Source of the DNA: Thermoanaerobacterium thermosulfurigenes
GTDB lineage: Bacteria > Bacillota > Thermoanaerobacteria > Thermoanaerobacterales > Thermoanaerobacteraceae
Assembly (NCBI RefSeq): GCF_051201035.1
Contig: NZ_JBPODR010000028.1
Coordinates: 1-28,124, forward strand
Reading direction: 5' to 3'
Length of the DNA: 28,124 bases
Within the stretch, counting starts at the first letter, position 1, and every line of letters starts with the position of its first letter. Below are positions 15,271-23,895 of this stretch, piece after piece. The notes under the pieces were generated by a model, which was not told the origin of the DNA, made no database searches, and saw only the letters and a program-made list of their open reading frames with translations. A program made the translations under genes and the position numbers.

Positions 15271-17474
15271 ATATTAAAGGGATTGTCCAAGGTGTAGGAT
15301 TTAGACCGTTTGTGTACAATTTGGCGTTGAGATACAGTTTGTCAGGCATTGTTTACAACACATCGTCTGGTGTTTCTATTAATGTGGAGGGCTATGAGGA
15401 TGACATAGATGCGTTTTTATCAGAATTAAAAGAAAATCCTCCAAAGCTTTCGAAGATAGACGAGATATCCATAGAAGATTGTGATGTCGTAGGATATAAA
15501 GGTTTTAGCATAAAATCAAGCAAAGCGGATGAGGGATTTGTGCCGATTTCTCCTGATATGGGTGTATGCGACGAATGCGTAAGTGAGATGATGGACGAAA
15601 AAAACAGGAGATATAACTACCCGTTCATAAATTGCACAAACTGTGGTCCAAGATTTTCCATCATTGAGGATATACCATACGATAGGCCAAAGACGTCCAT
15701 GAAAAAATTCCCCATGTGCAAATTATGTAAGGATGAGTATGAAAATCCGCTGGATAGAAGGTTTCATGCACAGCCTGTGGCATGTTATGATTGCGGACCG
15801 TCCCTTAAATATGTTGGCGAGAGCACGAATATTGATCCCATTATGGCGGTTGCTGAAGATTTAAGAAAAGGGAAAATCGTTGCTATAAAGGGGATAGGCG
15901 GCTTTCATCTGGCTGTAAATGCATTATCCCATGAGGCTGTATTAAGGCTTAGAGATAGGAAAAACAGGTATGGGAAGCCACTGGCGCTTATGATGAAAGA
16001 TGTAGAAGCTGTAAAAATGTATTGTCATGTCAGCTATGATGAAATGGAGCTATTAAATAGCCAAAGAAGGCCTATCGTCCTTTTAAAAAAGAAATACGAG
16101 TTTGAAGGTGTAAGCGATGGCCTTGACAGCGTAGGTGTGATGCTTCCTTACGCGCCTATACATTATCTTTTGTTTAAATATATAGATTTTCCAGTTGTCA
16201 TGACCAGTGGCAATATCAGTGAAGAGCCTCTGTGCAAAGACAACGATGAAGCAATAAAGAGGCTTAAAGATATAGCAGACAGTTTCCTTTTAAATGATAG
16301 AGACATTGTAAATAGGATTGACGATACGGTTACATCTTGGAAAGCTAAAAGTGAAAGAGTCGTAAGGCGATCGAGAGGATATGCTCCAGAGCCTATGGTG
16401 TTTAAAATGGACTTTAAACCGATACTTGCCGTTGGAGGGTATTACAAAAACACGTTTTGCTTGACTAAAGGTAATTACGCATTTCTAAGCCATCACATAG
16501 GAGATCTCGATAACAGCAAGACGTACATGTATTATGTAGAGGAAATAAAGAAGTACATGAGACTTTTTAAAGTTGAGCCGCAATTTGTAGCGTGTGACAT
16601 GCATCAAGGCTATTTGTCGACGCAGTTTGCAAAAACACTGGGCTTACCTGTAATATACACGCAGCACCATCATGCACACATAGCAAGTTGTATGGCGGAG
16701 TACGGCATAGATGACAAAGTAATAGGCTTTTCATACGACGGTACTGGTTACGGATTGGATGGAAATATTTGGGGTGCTGAATTTTTGATAGCTAATTTGA
16801 AAGACTTCGTAAGGGCTGGCCATATAAAGTACAATCCGCTTCCAGGTGGTGAGCTTGCTATAAAAAGGATATATAGAACTGCAATAGGTTTTATAAGTGA
16901 AGATATGGATTATTACCATGAATATCTTAAAAGGTTTGATGCAAAGGAATTGGAGATCATAAGAGCGCAGATAGACAAAAAAATAAACGCACCATTGGTG
17001 TCCAGCATGGGCAGATTGTTTGATGCAGTTGCATCACTGATTGGTGTTAAAGACACTGTCCTATATGAAGGACAAGCAGCTATGGAGCTTGAAAGCATCA
17101 TGGAAAGTGATGAATCGTATTATGACTTCATGGTATCAAGTGATGACCAGTATGTGGTGGATACGTCAGATATTTTAAAGCAAGTTTATTCTGACTATAA
17201 AAAAGGAGTAAGCAAGGGAATAATATCCGCCAGATTTCACAATACAATTGTAGAGTTTACTGCTTATGTGGCATTGAGACTTGGCGAAAAGTACAATATA
17301 GATAAAGTGGTTTTAAGCGGTGGAAGCTTTCAGAACAAATATTTATTGGAAAATATCATTGATAGATTATCAAAAGAAGGATTTCTTGTTTATTCCAATA
17401 GCAAGATACCTTGCAATGACGGTGGTATTTCCTTAGGTCAAGCAGTCATAGCAAACTATAGGATGGAGGTGTGA
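15228..17474 (+). CDS. hypF: Carbamoyltransferase HypF
   Basis: A 748-residue enzyme that makes the thiocarbamate on HypE from carbamoyl phosphate, the source of the CN ligands. Domains in order: acylphosphatase-like (about 10-100, VQGVGFRPF with Arg26), two zinc-finger-like units (Cys114/117/136/139 and Cys164/167/186/189), YrdC-like (about 200-385), and a Kae1-like carbamoyltransferase part (about 395-748) with HHHAHIASC and SYDGTGYG. The start at ATG 15228 follows GAGGTG by eight bases and lies inside hypB in another frame. No later in-frame start precedes the acylphosphatase motif. Length is normal and it appears intact. Confidence 0.96.
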   Translation: MAEREIRRIRARQINIKGIVQGVGFRPFVYNLALRYSLSGIVYNTSSGVSINVEGYEDDIDAFLSELKENPPKLSKIDEISIEDCDVVGYKGFSIKSSKADEGFVPISPDMGVCDECVSEMMDEKNRRYNYPFINCTNCGPRFSIIEDIPYDRPKTSMKKFPMCKLCKDEYENPLDRRFHAQPVACYDCGPSLKYVGESTNIDPIMAVAEDLRKGKIVAIKGIGGFHLAVNALSHEAVLRLRDRKNRYGKPLALMMKDVEAVKMYCHVSYDEMELLNSQRRPIVLLKKKYEFEGVSDGLDSVGVMLPYAPIHYLLFKYIDFPVVMTSGNISEEPLCKDNDEAIKRLKDIADSFLLNDRDIVNRIDDTVTSWKAKSERVVRRSRGYAPEPMVFKMDFKPILAVGGYYKNTFCLTKGNYAFLSHHIGDLDNSKTYMYYVEEIKKYMRLFKVEPQFVACDMHQGYLSTQFAKTLGLPVIYTQHHHAHIASCMAEYGIDDKVIGFSYDGTGYGLDGNIWGAEFLIANLKDFVRAGHIKYNPLPGGELAIKRIYRTAIGFISEDMDYYHEYLKRFDAKELEIIRAQIDKKINAPLVSSMGRLFDAVASLIGVKDTVLYEGQAAMELESIMESDESYYDFMVSSDDQYVVDTSDILKQVYSDYKKGVSKGIISARFHNTIVEFTAYVALRLGEKYNIDKVVLSGGSFQNKYLLENIIDRLSKEGFLVYSNSKIPCNDGGISLGQAVIANYRMEV

Positions 17475-17476
17475 TT

Positions 17477-17716
17477 ATGTGTATTGCTGTCGCACAAAAG
17501 GTGGTAAAAATCGAGGGAGATGTGGCAGAGACTGAATTAAACGGACTAAAAAGAAGGGTATCTATATCCATGGTACCTGATGTGAAGATTGGAGATTACG
17601 TGATGGTTCATGCAGGTGTAGCAATAAGCATTGTAGATAAAGAAACGGCTGAAGAAGATCTAAGGCTTTGGGAAGAAATGGAGGAAGCTTTGAGAGAAAG
17701 CTTCAAACAAAATTAA
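17477..17716 (+). CDS. hypC: Hydrogenase maturation chaperone HypC
   Basis: A small chaperone of 79 residues that, with HypD, carries the Fe(CN)2CO unit and hands it to the large subunit. The essential N-terminal MC (Cys2) is present in MCIAVAQKV. I therefore start at ATG 17477, seven bases after GGAGG, rather than at GTG 17471, which would bury that cysteine. DVKIGDYVMVHAGVAI is the typical OB-fold end. It directly follows hypF. Confidence 0.96.
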   Translation: MCIAVAQKVVKIEGDVAETELNGLKRRVSISMVPDVKIGDYVMVHAGVAISIVDKETAEEDLRLWEEMEEALRESFKQN

Positions 17717-17734
17717 GAAAGGAAAGGTATTTCT

Positions 17735-18787
17735 ATGCAAGGCATCATAAATACAGCCAAAGAGCTTATAGATAGGTATAATATTGGAGAATCTATTAAA
17801 ATAATGGAAGTCTGCGGTTCTCACACTATGGCTATATCGAAATACGGCTTAAGGCAGATATTGCCGCCAAATATAAAGCTAATATCGGGGCCAGGATGTC
17901 CTGTCTGTGTGACGGCACAAAATGAGATTGATGCTTCAATATCTTTGGCAAGTCAAGGAGTGACTATTGCCACATTTGGAGATTTGGTAAGAGTGCCTGG
18001 TAACAATTCTTCGCTGCAAGAGGAAAGGGCAAAAGGCAGAAATGTCAGGGTGTTTTACTCACCACTTGATGCGCTGGATTATGCCATAGCAAATCCAAGT
18101 AAAGAGGTAGTTTTTATTGGGATAGGATTCGAGACGACAATCCCGTCTGTCGCACTTACCATAAAAGAAGCATACACAAAAAAAATCAAGAATTACAGTG
18201 TGTATTGTCTTCATAAGACAATGCCAAAGGCATTGGAGGCACTTGTTGTAAATGGATCAGATATTCAGGGATTTCTACTTCCGGGTCATGTAGCTGCTAT
18301 AACAGGAAGTACTATATATAATTTTTTAGTTGACAAATACAAGATTGGCGGTGTCGTGTCTGGATTTGAAGCATCAGACATATTGATGAGCGTCGTAATG
18401 ATTTTAAAAAACCTAAGAGATCCTAAGATAGAAATTCAGTATAAAAGGGTTGTAAAAGAGGAAGGTAATACTGATGCACAAAGTTTAATCGAAGAAGTCT
18501 TTGAAGAAAGCGATGCTGAGTGGAGAGGTCTTGGCATGATAGAAGGTTCGGGGCTTAAGATACGTGAGAAGTACAGCGAATACGATGCGGAAAAGAAATT
18601 TAACATTAAAAAGCCTAATAGCGGGACAGAGATAAAAGGCTGTCGGTGCGGTGATGTGCTGAAAGGGATTATAACGCCAAAACAATGCCCCTTGTTTGGC
18701 AAAGCTTGTACACCTTTGAATCCTGTTGGACCGTGCATGGTTTCATCAGAAGGATCGTGTGCGGCGTACTACAAGTATGGTGAGTAA
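17735..18787 (+). CDS. hypD: Hydrogenase maturation Fe-S protein HypD
   Basis: A 350-residue [4Fe-4S] protein that forms the Fe(CN)2CO scaffold with HypC. Visible motifs: CGSHT at 27-31, GPGCPVC at 52-58 (Cys55, Cys58), GFETT, and the C-terminal cysteine region (CRCGDVL, QCPLFGKACTP, GPCMVSSEGSCAAYY) holding the cluster ligands. GGAAAGG precedes the ATG. All features of an active HypD are present. Confidence 0.96.
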   Translation: MQGIINTAKELIDRYNIGESIKIMEVCGSHTMAISKYGLRQILPPNIKLISGPGCPVCVTAQNEIDASISLASQGVTIATFGDLVRVPGNNSSLQEERAKGRNVRVFYSPLDALDYAIANPSKEVVFIGIGFETTIPSVALTIKEAYTKKIKNYSVYCLHKTMPKALEALVVNGSDIQGFLLPGHVAAITGSTIYNFLVDKYKIGGVVSGFEASDILMSVVMILKNLRDPKIEIQYKRVVKEEGNTDAQSLIEEVFEESDAEWRGLGMIEGSGLKIREKYSEYDAEKKFNIKKPNSGTEIKGCRCGDVLKGIITPKQCPLFGKACTPLNPVGPCMVSSEGSCAAYYKYGE

Positions 18788-18806
18788 AATTGAGGAGGAA
18801 CGGTAT

Positions 18807-19796
18807 ATGGACAAGGTACTTATGTCACACGGTGGCGGCGGTTCGATGATGCAAAGCTTCATAAGCGAAATATTCATAGAAAAGTTCAATAACGAATATC
18901 TAAATCAGATGGAAGATGCAGCATTGCTGCCGGGTAAGACTGTTTTTACAACAGACAGCTTTGTAGTAAAGCCTGTTTTCTTTCCAGGTGGTGACATTGG
19001 AAGGTTGGCAATATGCGGTACTGTAAATGACATCTCCATGCGTGGTGCAAAGCCGCTTTTTTTGAGTGCATCATTTATAATTGAAGAGGGATTTTCGGTT
19101 GATGAAATTAAAAAGATAGTCGACTCTATGGTAGATGCCGCTAATGAAGCTGGTGTACAAATTGTGACAGGTGATACAAAGGTTGTGGAGAAAAACAGTG
19201 CAGATGGAATTTTCATAAACACTGCAGGAATAGGCATTTTGCCTGATGGAGCTTATGTGTCTATTAAAAACGGGAAACCTGGAGATGTGGTGATAGTCTC
19301 TGGGACAATTGGAGATCATGGAATGGCGGTAATGGGTGCCAGAGAAGGGCTTGACTTTGATCCTCCTCTTTTTTCTGATGTGTCGCCTTTAAATAAGATG
19401 GTGGAGAAGCTTATGACTCTTAAAGATGCTGTGAAAATCTTAAGAGATCCTACAAGGGGTGGTGTCGCAGAAGTTCTGTACGAGATTGCCAGCATGAGTA
19501 ATGTGGGAATTAAAATACATGAAGATAAGCTGCCTGTGAAAGAAAGTGTGAAATCGGCTTGCAGTATGTTAGGTATTGACTTTTTACATCTTGCAAATGA
19601 AGGAAAGCTTATATGTGTAGTTGATAAAGATTTTGCTTATAAGGCATTGGAAATAATGAAAGGTGATAAATACGGCAAAGATGCGGTTATTATAGGTGAA
19701 ATCGATGATTCTGGTCTTGTAACGATAGAAACAGTCTATGGCACAAATAGAATCATTGATAGACCAATTGGCGAGCTTCTCCCGAGAATATGCTGA
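18807..19796 (+). CDS. hypE: Hydrogenase maturation protein HypE
   Basis: A 329-residue PurM-like ATPase that dehydrates the C-terminal thiocarboxamide to thiocyanate, the donor of CN for the iron. The N-terminal glycine-rich SHGGGGSMM, FTTDSFVV and GTVNDISMRGAKP are typical, and the protein ends in the functional PRIC with the acceptor cysteine last. I chose ATG 18807, eight bases after GAGGAGG. An in-frame ATG at 18726 lies inside hypD. It is the last gene of the operon. Confidence 0.96.
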   Translation: MDKVLMSHGGGGSMMQSFISEIFIEKFNNEYLNQMEDAALLPGKTVFTTDSFVVKPVFFPGGDIGRLAICGTVNDISMRGAKPLFLSASFIIEEGFSVDEIKKIVDSMVDAANEAGVQIVTGDTKVVEKNSADGIFINTAGIGILPDGAYVSIKNGKPGDVVIVSGTIGDHGMAVMGAREGLDFDPPLFSDVSPLNKMVEKLMTLKDAVKILRDPTRGGVAEVLYEIASMSNVGIKIHEDKLPVKESVKSACSMLGIDFLHLANEGKLICVVDKDFAYKALEIMKGDKYGKDAVIIGEIDDSGLVTIETVYGTNRIIDRPIGELLPRIC

Positions 19797-19801
19797 AAAT
19801 A

Positions 19802-19824
19802 AAAGCAGGGCATTGCCCTGCTTT
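19802..19824. terminator. Terminator ending the ech-hyp operon
   Basis: A 9-bp perfect stem (AAAGCAGGG, CATTG loop, CCCTGCTTT) sits between hypE and the convergent SleB-like gene. T residues close the plus-strand arm, and the preceding AAAATAAAA gives a T-rich tail on the minus strand, so it probably serves both genes. Confidence 0.8.
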
Positions 19825-19825
19825 C

Positions 19826-20236
19826 TTATGCTATAAAATTATGTTTTCCTATAGCGATACTTACTTTTTTTGATTTAATCCAACCGTTTGTCGATGTATA
19901 CATATTGTAAAAGTACAGAGAACCGTCTGTCGGATCTTCTCCTTCTAATGCTTTTAAAGCTGAGATAATACATTCCTCATCTATATTTTCTATATTGAAT
20001 ATTCGGTTATTTGTTACACTTTCAAATTGCCCAGGCTCAAATATGACTGCGGATATGGTATTGGGAAAATTTGGATTTTGCACTCTGTTTACGATGACGG
20101 CTCCTATAGCGACTTTTCCAATCATTGGTTCGCCTTCACCTTCTGCTTGAATTAATTTTGCTAAAAGTAAAACATCATTGTAATCAGCATTTACTATAAA
20201 TGAGTGTTTCTTTATATCAATCAATTTTTTATTCAT
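19826..20236 (-). CDS. SleB/CwlJ-type cell-wall hydrolase
   Basis: A 136-residue protein consisting of one Hydrolase_2 domain, the catalytic domain of the spore-cortex-lytic enzymes SleB and CwlJ. Seen: LAKLIQAEGEGEPMIGKVAI with the catalytic-type Glu, VIVNRVQNPNFPNTISAVIF, PGQFESV, and the end IGKHNFI. There is no signal peptide and no peptidoglycan-binding repeat, as in CwlJ, which is made in the mother cell. ATG 20236 is preferred, seven bases after GGAG; upstream ATGs at 20251 and 20245 lack such a site. A role in spore germination or cortex remodelling is inference. Confidence 0.85.
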   Translation of the reverse strand: MNKKLIDIKKHSFIVNADYNDVLLLAKLIQAEGEGEPMIGKVAIGAVIVNRVQNPNFPNTISAVIFEPGQFESVTNNRIFNIENIDEECIISALKALEGEDPTDGSLYFYNMYTSTNGWIKSKKVSIAIGKHNFIA

Positions 20237-20361
20237 ATAATACATCTCCATAAGAATTTTTAAAAATTATTTTGATTATATATATGCAATTTCAATATTA
20301 TGTGATAAAGTATTTATATCGAATTCTTTTAAAGCCAATTTGATTGAAAGGAACGGTCTTT

Positions 20362-20847
20362 ATGATCATTCGAAAAGCTAATATAGATGATATTAAAAGA
20401 ATAAATGATATATACAATCAAGCTGTATTAAACACGACGGCAACAATTGATACTGAACCAAGGCCATTAGAGTATCATAAAAAGTGGTTTGAGGCACACA
20501 ATGACAGATATGCTGTTTTTGTGGCAATAGAAGACGACATTGTTGTAGGTTGGGCATCTTTATCCATTTGGTCTGAAAAATGCGGCTATAGGGCTGTAGC
20601 GGAAGACTCGATTTATGTTGATGAGTCGTACAAGGGACGTGGCATTGGGGATAAATTAATCAAGAAGATTATAGAGCACGCAAAGGAAAATGAATTTCAC
20701 ACTATAGTAGCCAGAATATCTGAAGGCAACGATGTAAGCATTCATTTACACGAAAAGTACGGCTTTAAAATTGTTGGCACATTAAAGGAATTAGGTTACA
20801 AGTTTAATAGATACCTGGATATTCACATATTGCAGTTGATTTTGTAA
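20362..20847 (+). CDS. GNAT acetyltransferase, phosphinothricin-acetyltransferase type
   Basis: A 161-residue acetyl-CoA-dependent N-acetyltransferase. The start IRKANIDDIKRINDIYNQAV, SIYVDESYKGRGIGDKLI (acetyl-CoA-binding RGIG, residues about 93-98) and the end YGFKIVGTLKELGYKFNRYLDI match the Pat/Bar and YwnH branch of GNAT. Members act on phosphinothricin, methionine sulfoximine or similar amino-acid analogues; the substrate here is unknown. ATG 20362 follows GAAAGGA; the in-frame TTG 18 bases earlier is less likely. It lies before the helicase gene with a 47-base gap, and the two may be co-transcribed. Confidence 0.88.
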   Translation: MIIRKANIDDIKRINDIYNQAVLNTTATIDTEPRPLEYHKKWFEAHNDRYAVFVAIEDDIVVGWASLSIWSEKCGYRAVAEDSIYVDESYKGRGIGDKLIKKIIEHAKENEFHTIVARISEGNDVSIHLHEKYGFKIVGTLKELGYKFNRYLDIHILQLIL

Positions 20848-20894
20848 AAAATAATACCAGGTAAATAAAAAAATATTAAGGAGACAAAAGATTA

Positions 20895-22436
20895 ATGGAT
20901 TTTAAGGAACTACATTTAAATGAAAAAATTTTAAAAGCTATCGACGATATGGGATTCGAGGAGCCATCCAAAATACAGTCGGAAGTAATACCTGTTTTGT
21001 TAGAAGGTTTTGATGTAATAGGACAGGCAGAGACAGGTACCGGCAAGACGCTGGCGTACGGTGCACCTATCATAAACAATTTTAGTTCAAATGATGGGAA
21101 AGTGTTTTGCCTTGTTTTGACTCCTACTAGGGAGCTCGCAATACAAGTAAATGATGAATTGGCCCGCATTGGGAAGTATTCTAAAGTGAGATTGCTTCCT
21201 GTCTATGGTGGCGTGCAAATAGATAGGCAGATTAAAGCAATAAAAAGAGGTGTAGACATCGTTGTAGGTACGCCTGGGAGAGTTTTGGACCTTATAAAGA
21301 GGAATGTGCTTGACTTAAAGAGTGTAAGGTACCTTGTCATAGATGAAGCAGATGAAATGATGGATATGGGGTTTATAGACGATATTAAAGAAATTATAAA
21401 CCATACAAATAAAGAAAGACAGACAATGATGTTTTCTGCTACGATGCCAGATGAAATAAAAAATCTTGCAAAGAAATACATGAAAAGCGATGCGAAATTT
21501 ATTTCTATCGTAAAAAAGACTATGACTGTTTCAACAGTCCAGCATTTTTATTACGAGGTAAAAAACCAAGAAAGGTTTGAATCTATTTGCAGAATATTAG
21601 ATGTTGAGGAGCCGTCAAGCACGATAATTTTCTGCAAGACAAAAAAAGAAGTTGATGAGCTTACAGAAAATATGCAGTCAAGAGGATACAATGTTGAGGG
21701 AATGCACGGCGATATGAGCCAAAATCAAAGGATAAATACGCTTAGGAAATTCAAAGAAGGTATTTTGGATTTCTTGGTAGCGACTGATGTAGCAGCAAGA
21801 GGCATAGATATTGAGAATGTGACACATGTCATAAATTACAATCTGCCACAAGATGTAGAATCGTACGTTCACAGAATTGGCAGGACGGGAAGAGCAAATA
21901 GAAGCGGTGTTGCTTATACATTAGTAACATCAAGGGAATATCCAGCATTGAAGAGGATAGAAAAAGCTACACGATGCAAAATAAAGCGAAAAGAACTGCC
22001 AACTGTAGATGACATATTGGAAGTCAAGTACAATAAAATGATAGCTGAAATCAAAAAGACATTGGAGAAAAATGATTATAAACGGTTTGTGCCATTGGCA
22101 ATGGAGCTTGACGAAGAATACAATCTTGTAGATGTTGCGGCAGCTTTGATGGATATGTATTATGGGGAAGATGTATATAGAAATGATATTGAACGGGATT
22201 ATTTAAGGCTGTTTATCAATTTAGGAAGAAAAGACAAATTCAATAAGAGGACGGCAATTAAGCTTTTTTCAGATTGCCGCATCTCAAAAAATGATATACA
22301 GGATATAGACATATTTGAAAAATTTTCGTTTGTAAATGTGGCTAAAAGCGCTGCAAAGAATATAATTGACCAATTATCTGGTAAGATAATCGATGGTAAA
22401 AGAATAAACGTAGAGATTTCAAAGCCCAGAAACTAA
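20895..22436 (+). CDS. DEAD-box RNA helicase with DbpA-type RNA-binding domain
   Basis: A 513-residue ATP-dependent RNA helicase. Core motifs in order: Q motif (GFEEPSKIQSE), AETGTGKT (45-52), PTRELAIQ, TPGRVLDL, DEAD (150-153), SAT (181-183), TIIFC, DVAARGID, HRIGRTGR. The last 75 or so residues (from YLRLFINLGRK to VEISKP) form a DbpA C-terminal RRM-like domain, which in DbpA binds hairpin 92 of 23S rRNA. That suggests a role in 50S assembly, as for DbpA or B. subtilis YxiN. A conserved linker separates the two parts. GGAG lies 11 bases before the ATG, slightly long. Confidence 0.93.
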   Translation: MDFKELHLNEKILKAIDDMGFEEPSKIQSEVIPVLLEGFDVIGQAETGTGKTLAYGAPIINNFSSNDGKVFCLVLTPTRELAIQVNDELARIGKYSKVRLLPVYGGVQIDRQIKAIKRGVDIVVGTPGRVLDLIKRNVLDLKSVRYLVIDEADEMMDMGFIDDIKEIINHTNKERQTMMFSATMPDEIKNLAKKYMKSDAKFISIVKKTMTVSTVQHFYYEVKNQERFESICRILDVEEPSSTIIFCKTKKEVDELTENMQSRGYNVEGMHGDMSQNQRINTLRKFKEGILDFLVATDVAARGIDIENVTHVINYNLPQDVESYVHRIGRTGRANRSGVAYTLVTSREYPALKRIEKATRCKIKRKELPTVDDILEVKYNKMIAEIKKTLEKNDYKRFVPLAMELDEEYNLVDVAAALMDMYYGEDVYRNDIERDYLRLFINLGRKDKFNKRTAIKLFSDCRISKNDIQDIDIFEKFSFVNVAKSAAKNIIDQLSGKIIDGKRINVEISKPRN

Positions 22437-22473
22437 TTTAAAAGACTGCCAATATGGCAGTCTTTTAAATTAG
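22433..22473. terminator. Long bidirectional terminator filling a convergent intergenic gap
   Basis: A perfect 19-bp inverted repeat with a 3-base ATA loop. It begins inside the helicase stop codon and ends at the base before the stop codon of the opposing flavoprotein gene. The core GACTGCCA/TGGCAGTC is flanked by TTAAA runs, giving Ts on both strands. Confidence 0.88.
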
Positions 22474-23565
22474 TTATATGCTTAAATAAAGTGATTTATT
22501 ATACTCATCCATGAGAGTATTAATTAATTCTTTGACGGGTATTATCTTATCCGCTCTATAGGCATTGGATCCAGCAAATGCAAATCCATTTTCCATTAGC
22601 CCCTTTTGAGCGTTTATGAGTGCTTGTGATATACAGTAAGGGCTTTTTTTATAGTCACACGTCTTAATGCAGTGATACAAACATTTATATGGTTTTCTTT
22701 CACCTGATTTTACATCATTAAGGAACTTATTAATGATTGCTCTACCTGGCATACCGACAGGACTCTCTATTATAGCTATATCTTCTTTTTTGCAGTTGAG
22801 ATATGACTTTTTAAATTCATCTGACGCATCGCATTCATCGGTTGTGACAAAACGCGTGGCCATTTGTACACCAGCAGCACCCATTTTTAGATATTTGTAT
22901 ATGTCTTCACCTGTATATATTCCACCAGCGGCAATAACAGGTATTTGCTTTCCTGAAATCTCCTCATATTGCCTTGTTTCTTCTAATACGCCTTTTAATA
23001 TTTTATCAAGAGAATAGTCAGGATTTGATATTTGCTCACTTGAATATCCTAAGTGACCACCAGCCATTGGACCTTCAACAACAACAGCATCTGGAAAATA
23101 ATCGTATTTTTGCAGCCATCTTTTTGCTATAAGATTGAATGCCCTTTCAGATGAAACAATAGGTACTAATTTAGTCTTAGATGTTTTATTCAAAAATTTA
23201 GGGAGATTTAATGGGAGTCCTGCGCCGGAAAAGATTATATCAATGCCTTCATCTATTGATGCTTTAACCATGTCAGCAAAATTTGACAGTGCCACCATTA
23301 TATTAACGCCAATTATACCTTTAGTTTTCTCTCTGGCTTTTTTAATTTCCTTTCTAAGTGCCCTTATATTTGCTTCAATGTAATTTGTAGCAAAATCTTT
23401 TTCCAGCATGCCGATACCTGCTGCAGATATTACACCGATGCCACCTTCATTGGCGACGGCGGAAGCGAGATTGCTTAGTGACACTCCTACGCCCATGCCA
23501 CCTTGGATTATTGGCAATTTTGCTACTAAATCGCCAATTTTTAAACTTTTAATATTGATATCTAT
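22474..23565 (-). CDS. Nitronate monooxygenase-like (NPD family) flavoprotein with probable ATA start
   Basis: An FMN-dependent TIM-barrel protein of the 2-nitropropane dioxygenase/FabK-like family. Motifs: LPIIQGGMGVGVSLS near the N-terminus, VVVEGPMAGGHLG with the active-site His, IPVIAAGGIYTG, and GAAGVQMATRF for phosphate binding. A Cys-rich segment (CLYHCIKTCDYKKSPYC) near residue 310 is typical of a clostridial branch. With the start at 23565 the protein has 363 residues and opens MDINIKSLKIGDLVAK, the usual N-terminus. That codon is ATA, exactly eight bases after GAGGAGG, and no ATG, GTG or TTG is near. The first conventional start is TTG 23517, inside the conserved motif and without a ribosome-binding site. 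Confidence 0.85.
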   Translation of the reverse strand: MDINIKSLKIGDLVAKLPIIQGGMGVGVSLSNLASAVANEGGIGVISAAGIGMLEKDFATNYIEANIRALRKEIKKAREKTKGIIGVNIMVALSNFADMVKASIDEGIDIIFSGAGLPLNLPKFLNKTSKTKLVPIVSSERAFNLIAKRWLQKYDYFPDAVVVEGPMAGGHLGYSSEQISNPDYSLDKILKGVLEETRQYEEISGKQIPVIAAGGIYTGEDIYKYLKMGAAGVQMATRFVTTDECDASDEFKKSYLNCKKEDIAIIESPVGMPGRAIINKFLNDVKSGERKPYKCLYHCIKTCDYKKSPYCISQALINAQKGLMENGFAFAGSNAYRADKIIPVKELINTLMDEYNKSLYLSI

Positions 23566-23598
23566 CGTAAATTCCTCCTCATATGATTTTATAAAGTT

Positions 23599-23627
23599 AC
23601 TCTAACATTATTTTGATGGAGAGTCAA
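23599..23627 (-). promoter_or_regulatory. Probable promoter of the flavoprotein gene
   Basis: On the minus strand, TTGACT (23622-23627) and TAGAGT (23599-23604) with a 17-base spacer. The leader before GAGGAGG would be about 12-15 bases. Confidence 0.5.
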
Positions 23628-23630
23628 GAA

Positions 23631-23676
23631 AAAAATTTTTAAAATATTAAATCAAAAATTTTTAAAATATTAAATC
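23631..23676. repeat. Perfect tandem duplication of 23 bp
   Basis: Bases 23631-23653 and 23654-23676 are identical, each an AT-rich unit (AAAAATTTTTAAAATATTAA plus ATC). It lies just upstream of the flavoprotein promoter in a 330-base intergenic stretch. The rest of that stretch holds promoters for both flanking genes and one doubtful small ORF. Confidence 0.85.
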
Positions 23677-23684
23677 CTTTAATC

Positions 23685-23804
23685 ATGTTTTTTAAGAATC
23701 AATCAAATACAGTTGTAACAAGTGAACTGATTACAATGGCATTTCTCATTTATGCTCTTTCATATGCGATTTCAGTAAAAATATACAATTTACGCGAATT
23801 CTAA
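23685..23804 (+). CDS. Doubtful 39-codon ORF in an intergenic region
   Basis: ATG 23685 opens a 39-residue frame ending at TAA 23802-23804. The middle is hydrophobic (MAFLIYALSYAISVKIY), like one membrane segment. There is no ribosome-binding site and no close promoter, so it may be a gene remnant or chance. I give it low weight. Confidence 0.2.
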   Translation: MFFKNQSNTVVTSELITMAFLIYALSYAISVKIYNLREF

Positions 23805-23829
23805 GGTTTAATTCGAATTATATGAGGGC

Positions 23830-23858
23830 TTCACAAGAGATTAAATAATTTATATACT
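23830..23858 (+). promoter_or_regulatory. Promoter of the HAD-family gene
   Basis: TTCACA at 23830-23835 and TATACT at 23853-23858, each one base from consensus, with a 17-base spacer. The start point would be near 23865, about 17 bases before the AAGGAG site. Confidence 0.65.
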
Positions 23859-23895
23859 ATATGTGTAGCAAATAAAGGGAGAAGGAGTGCTGAAT

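Noticed and set aside
18726..18806. Earlier ATG start of hypE
   Set aside because: It is inside hypD in another frame; GAGGAGG points to ATG 18807, which gives the standard N-terminus.
23795..23815. CGAATT/AATTCG inverted repeat as an operator
   Set aside because: Only six bases per arm in AT-rich sequence with a nine-base spacer; chance is likely.
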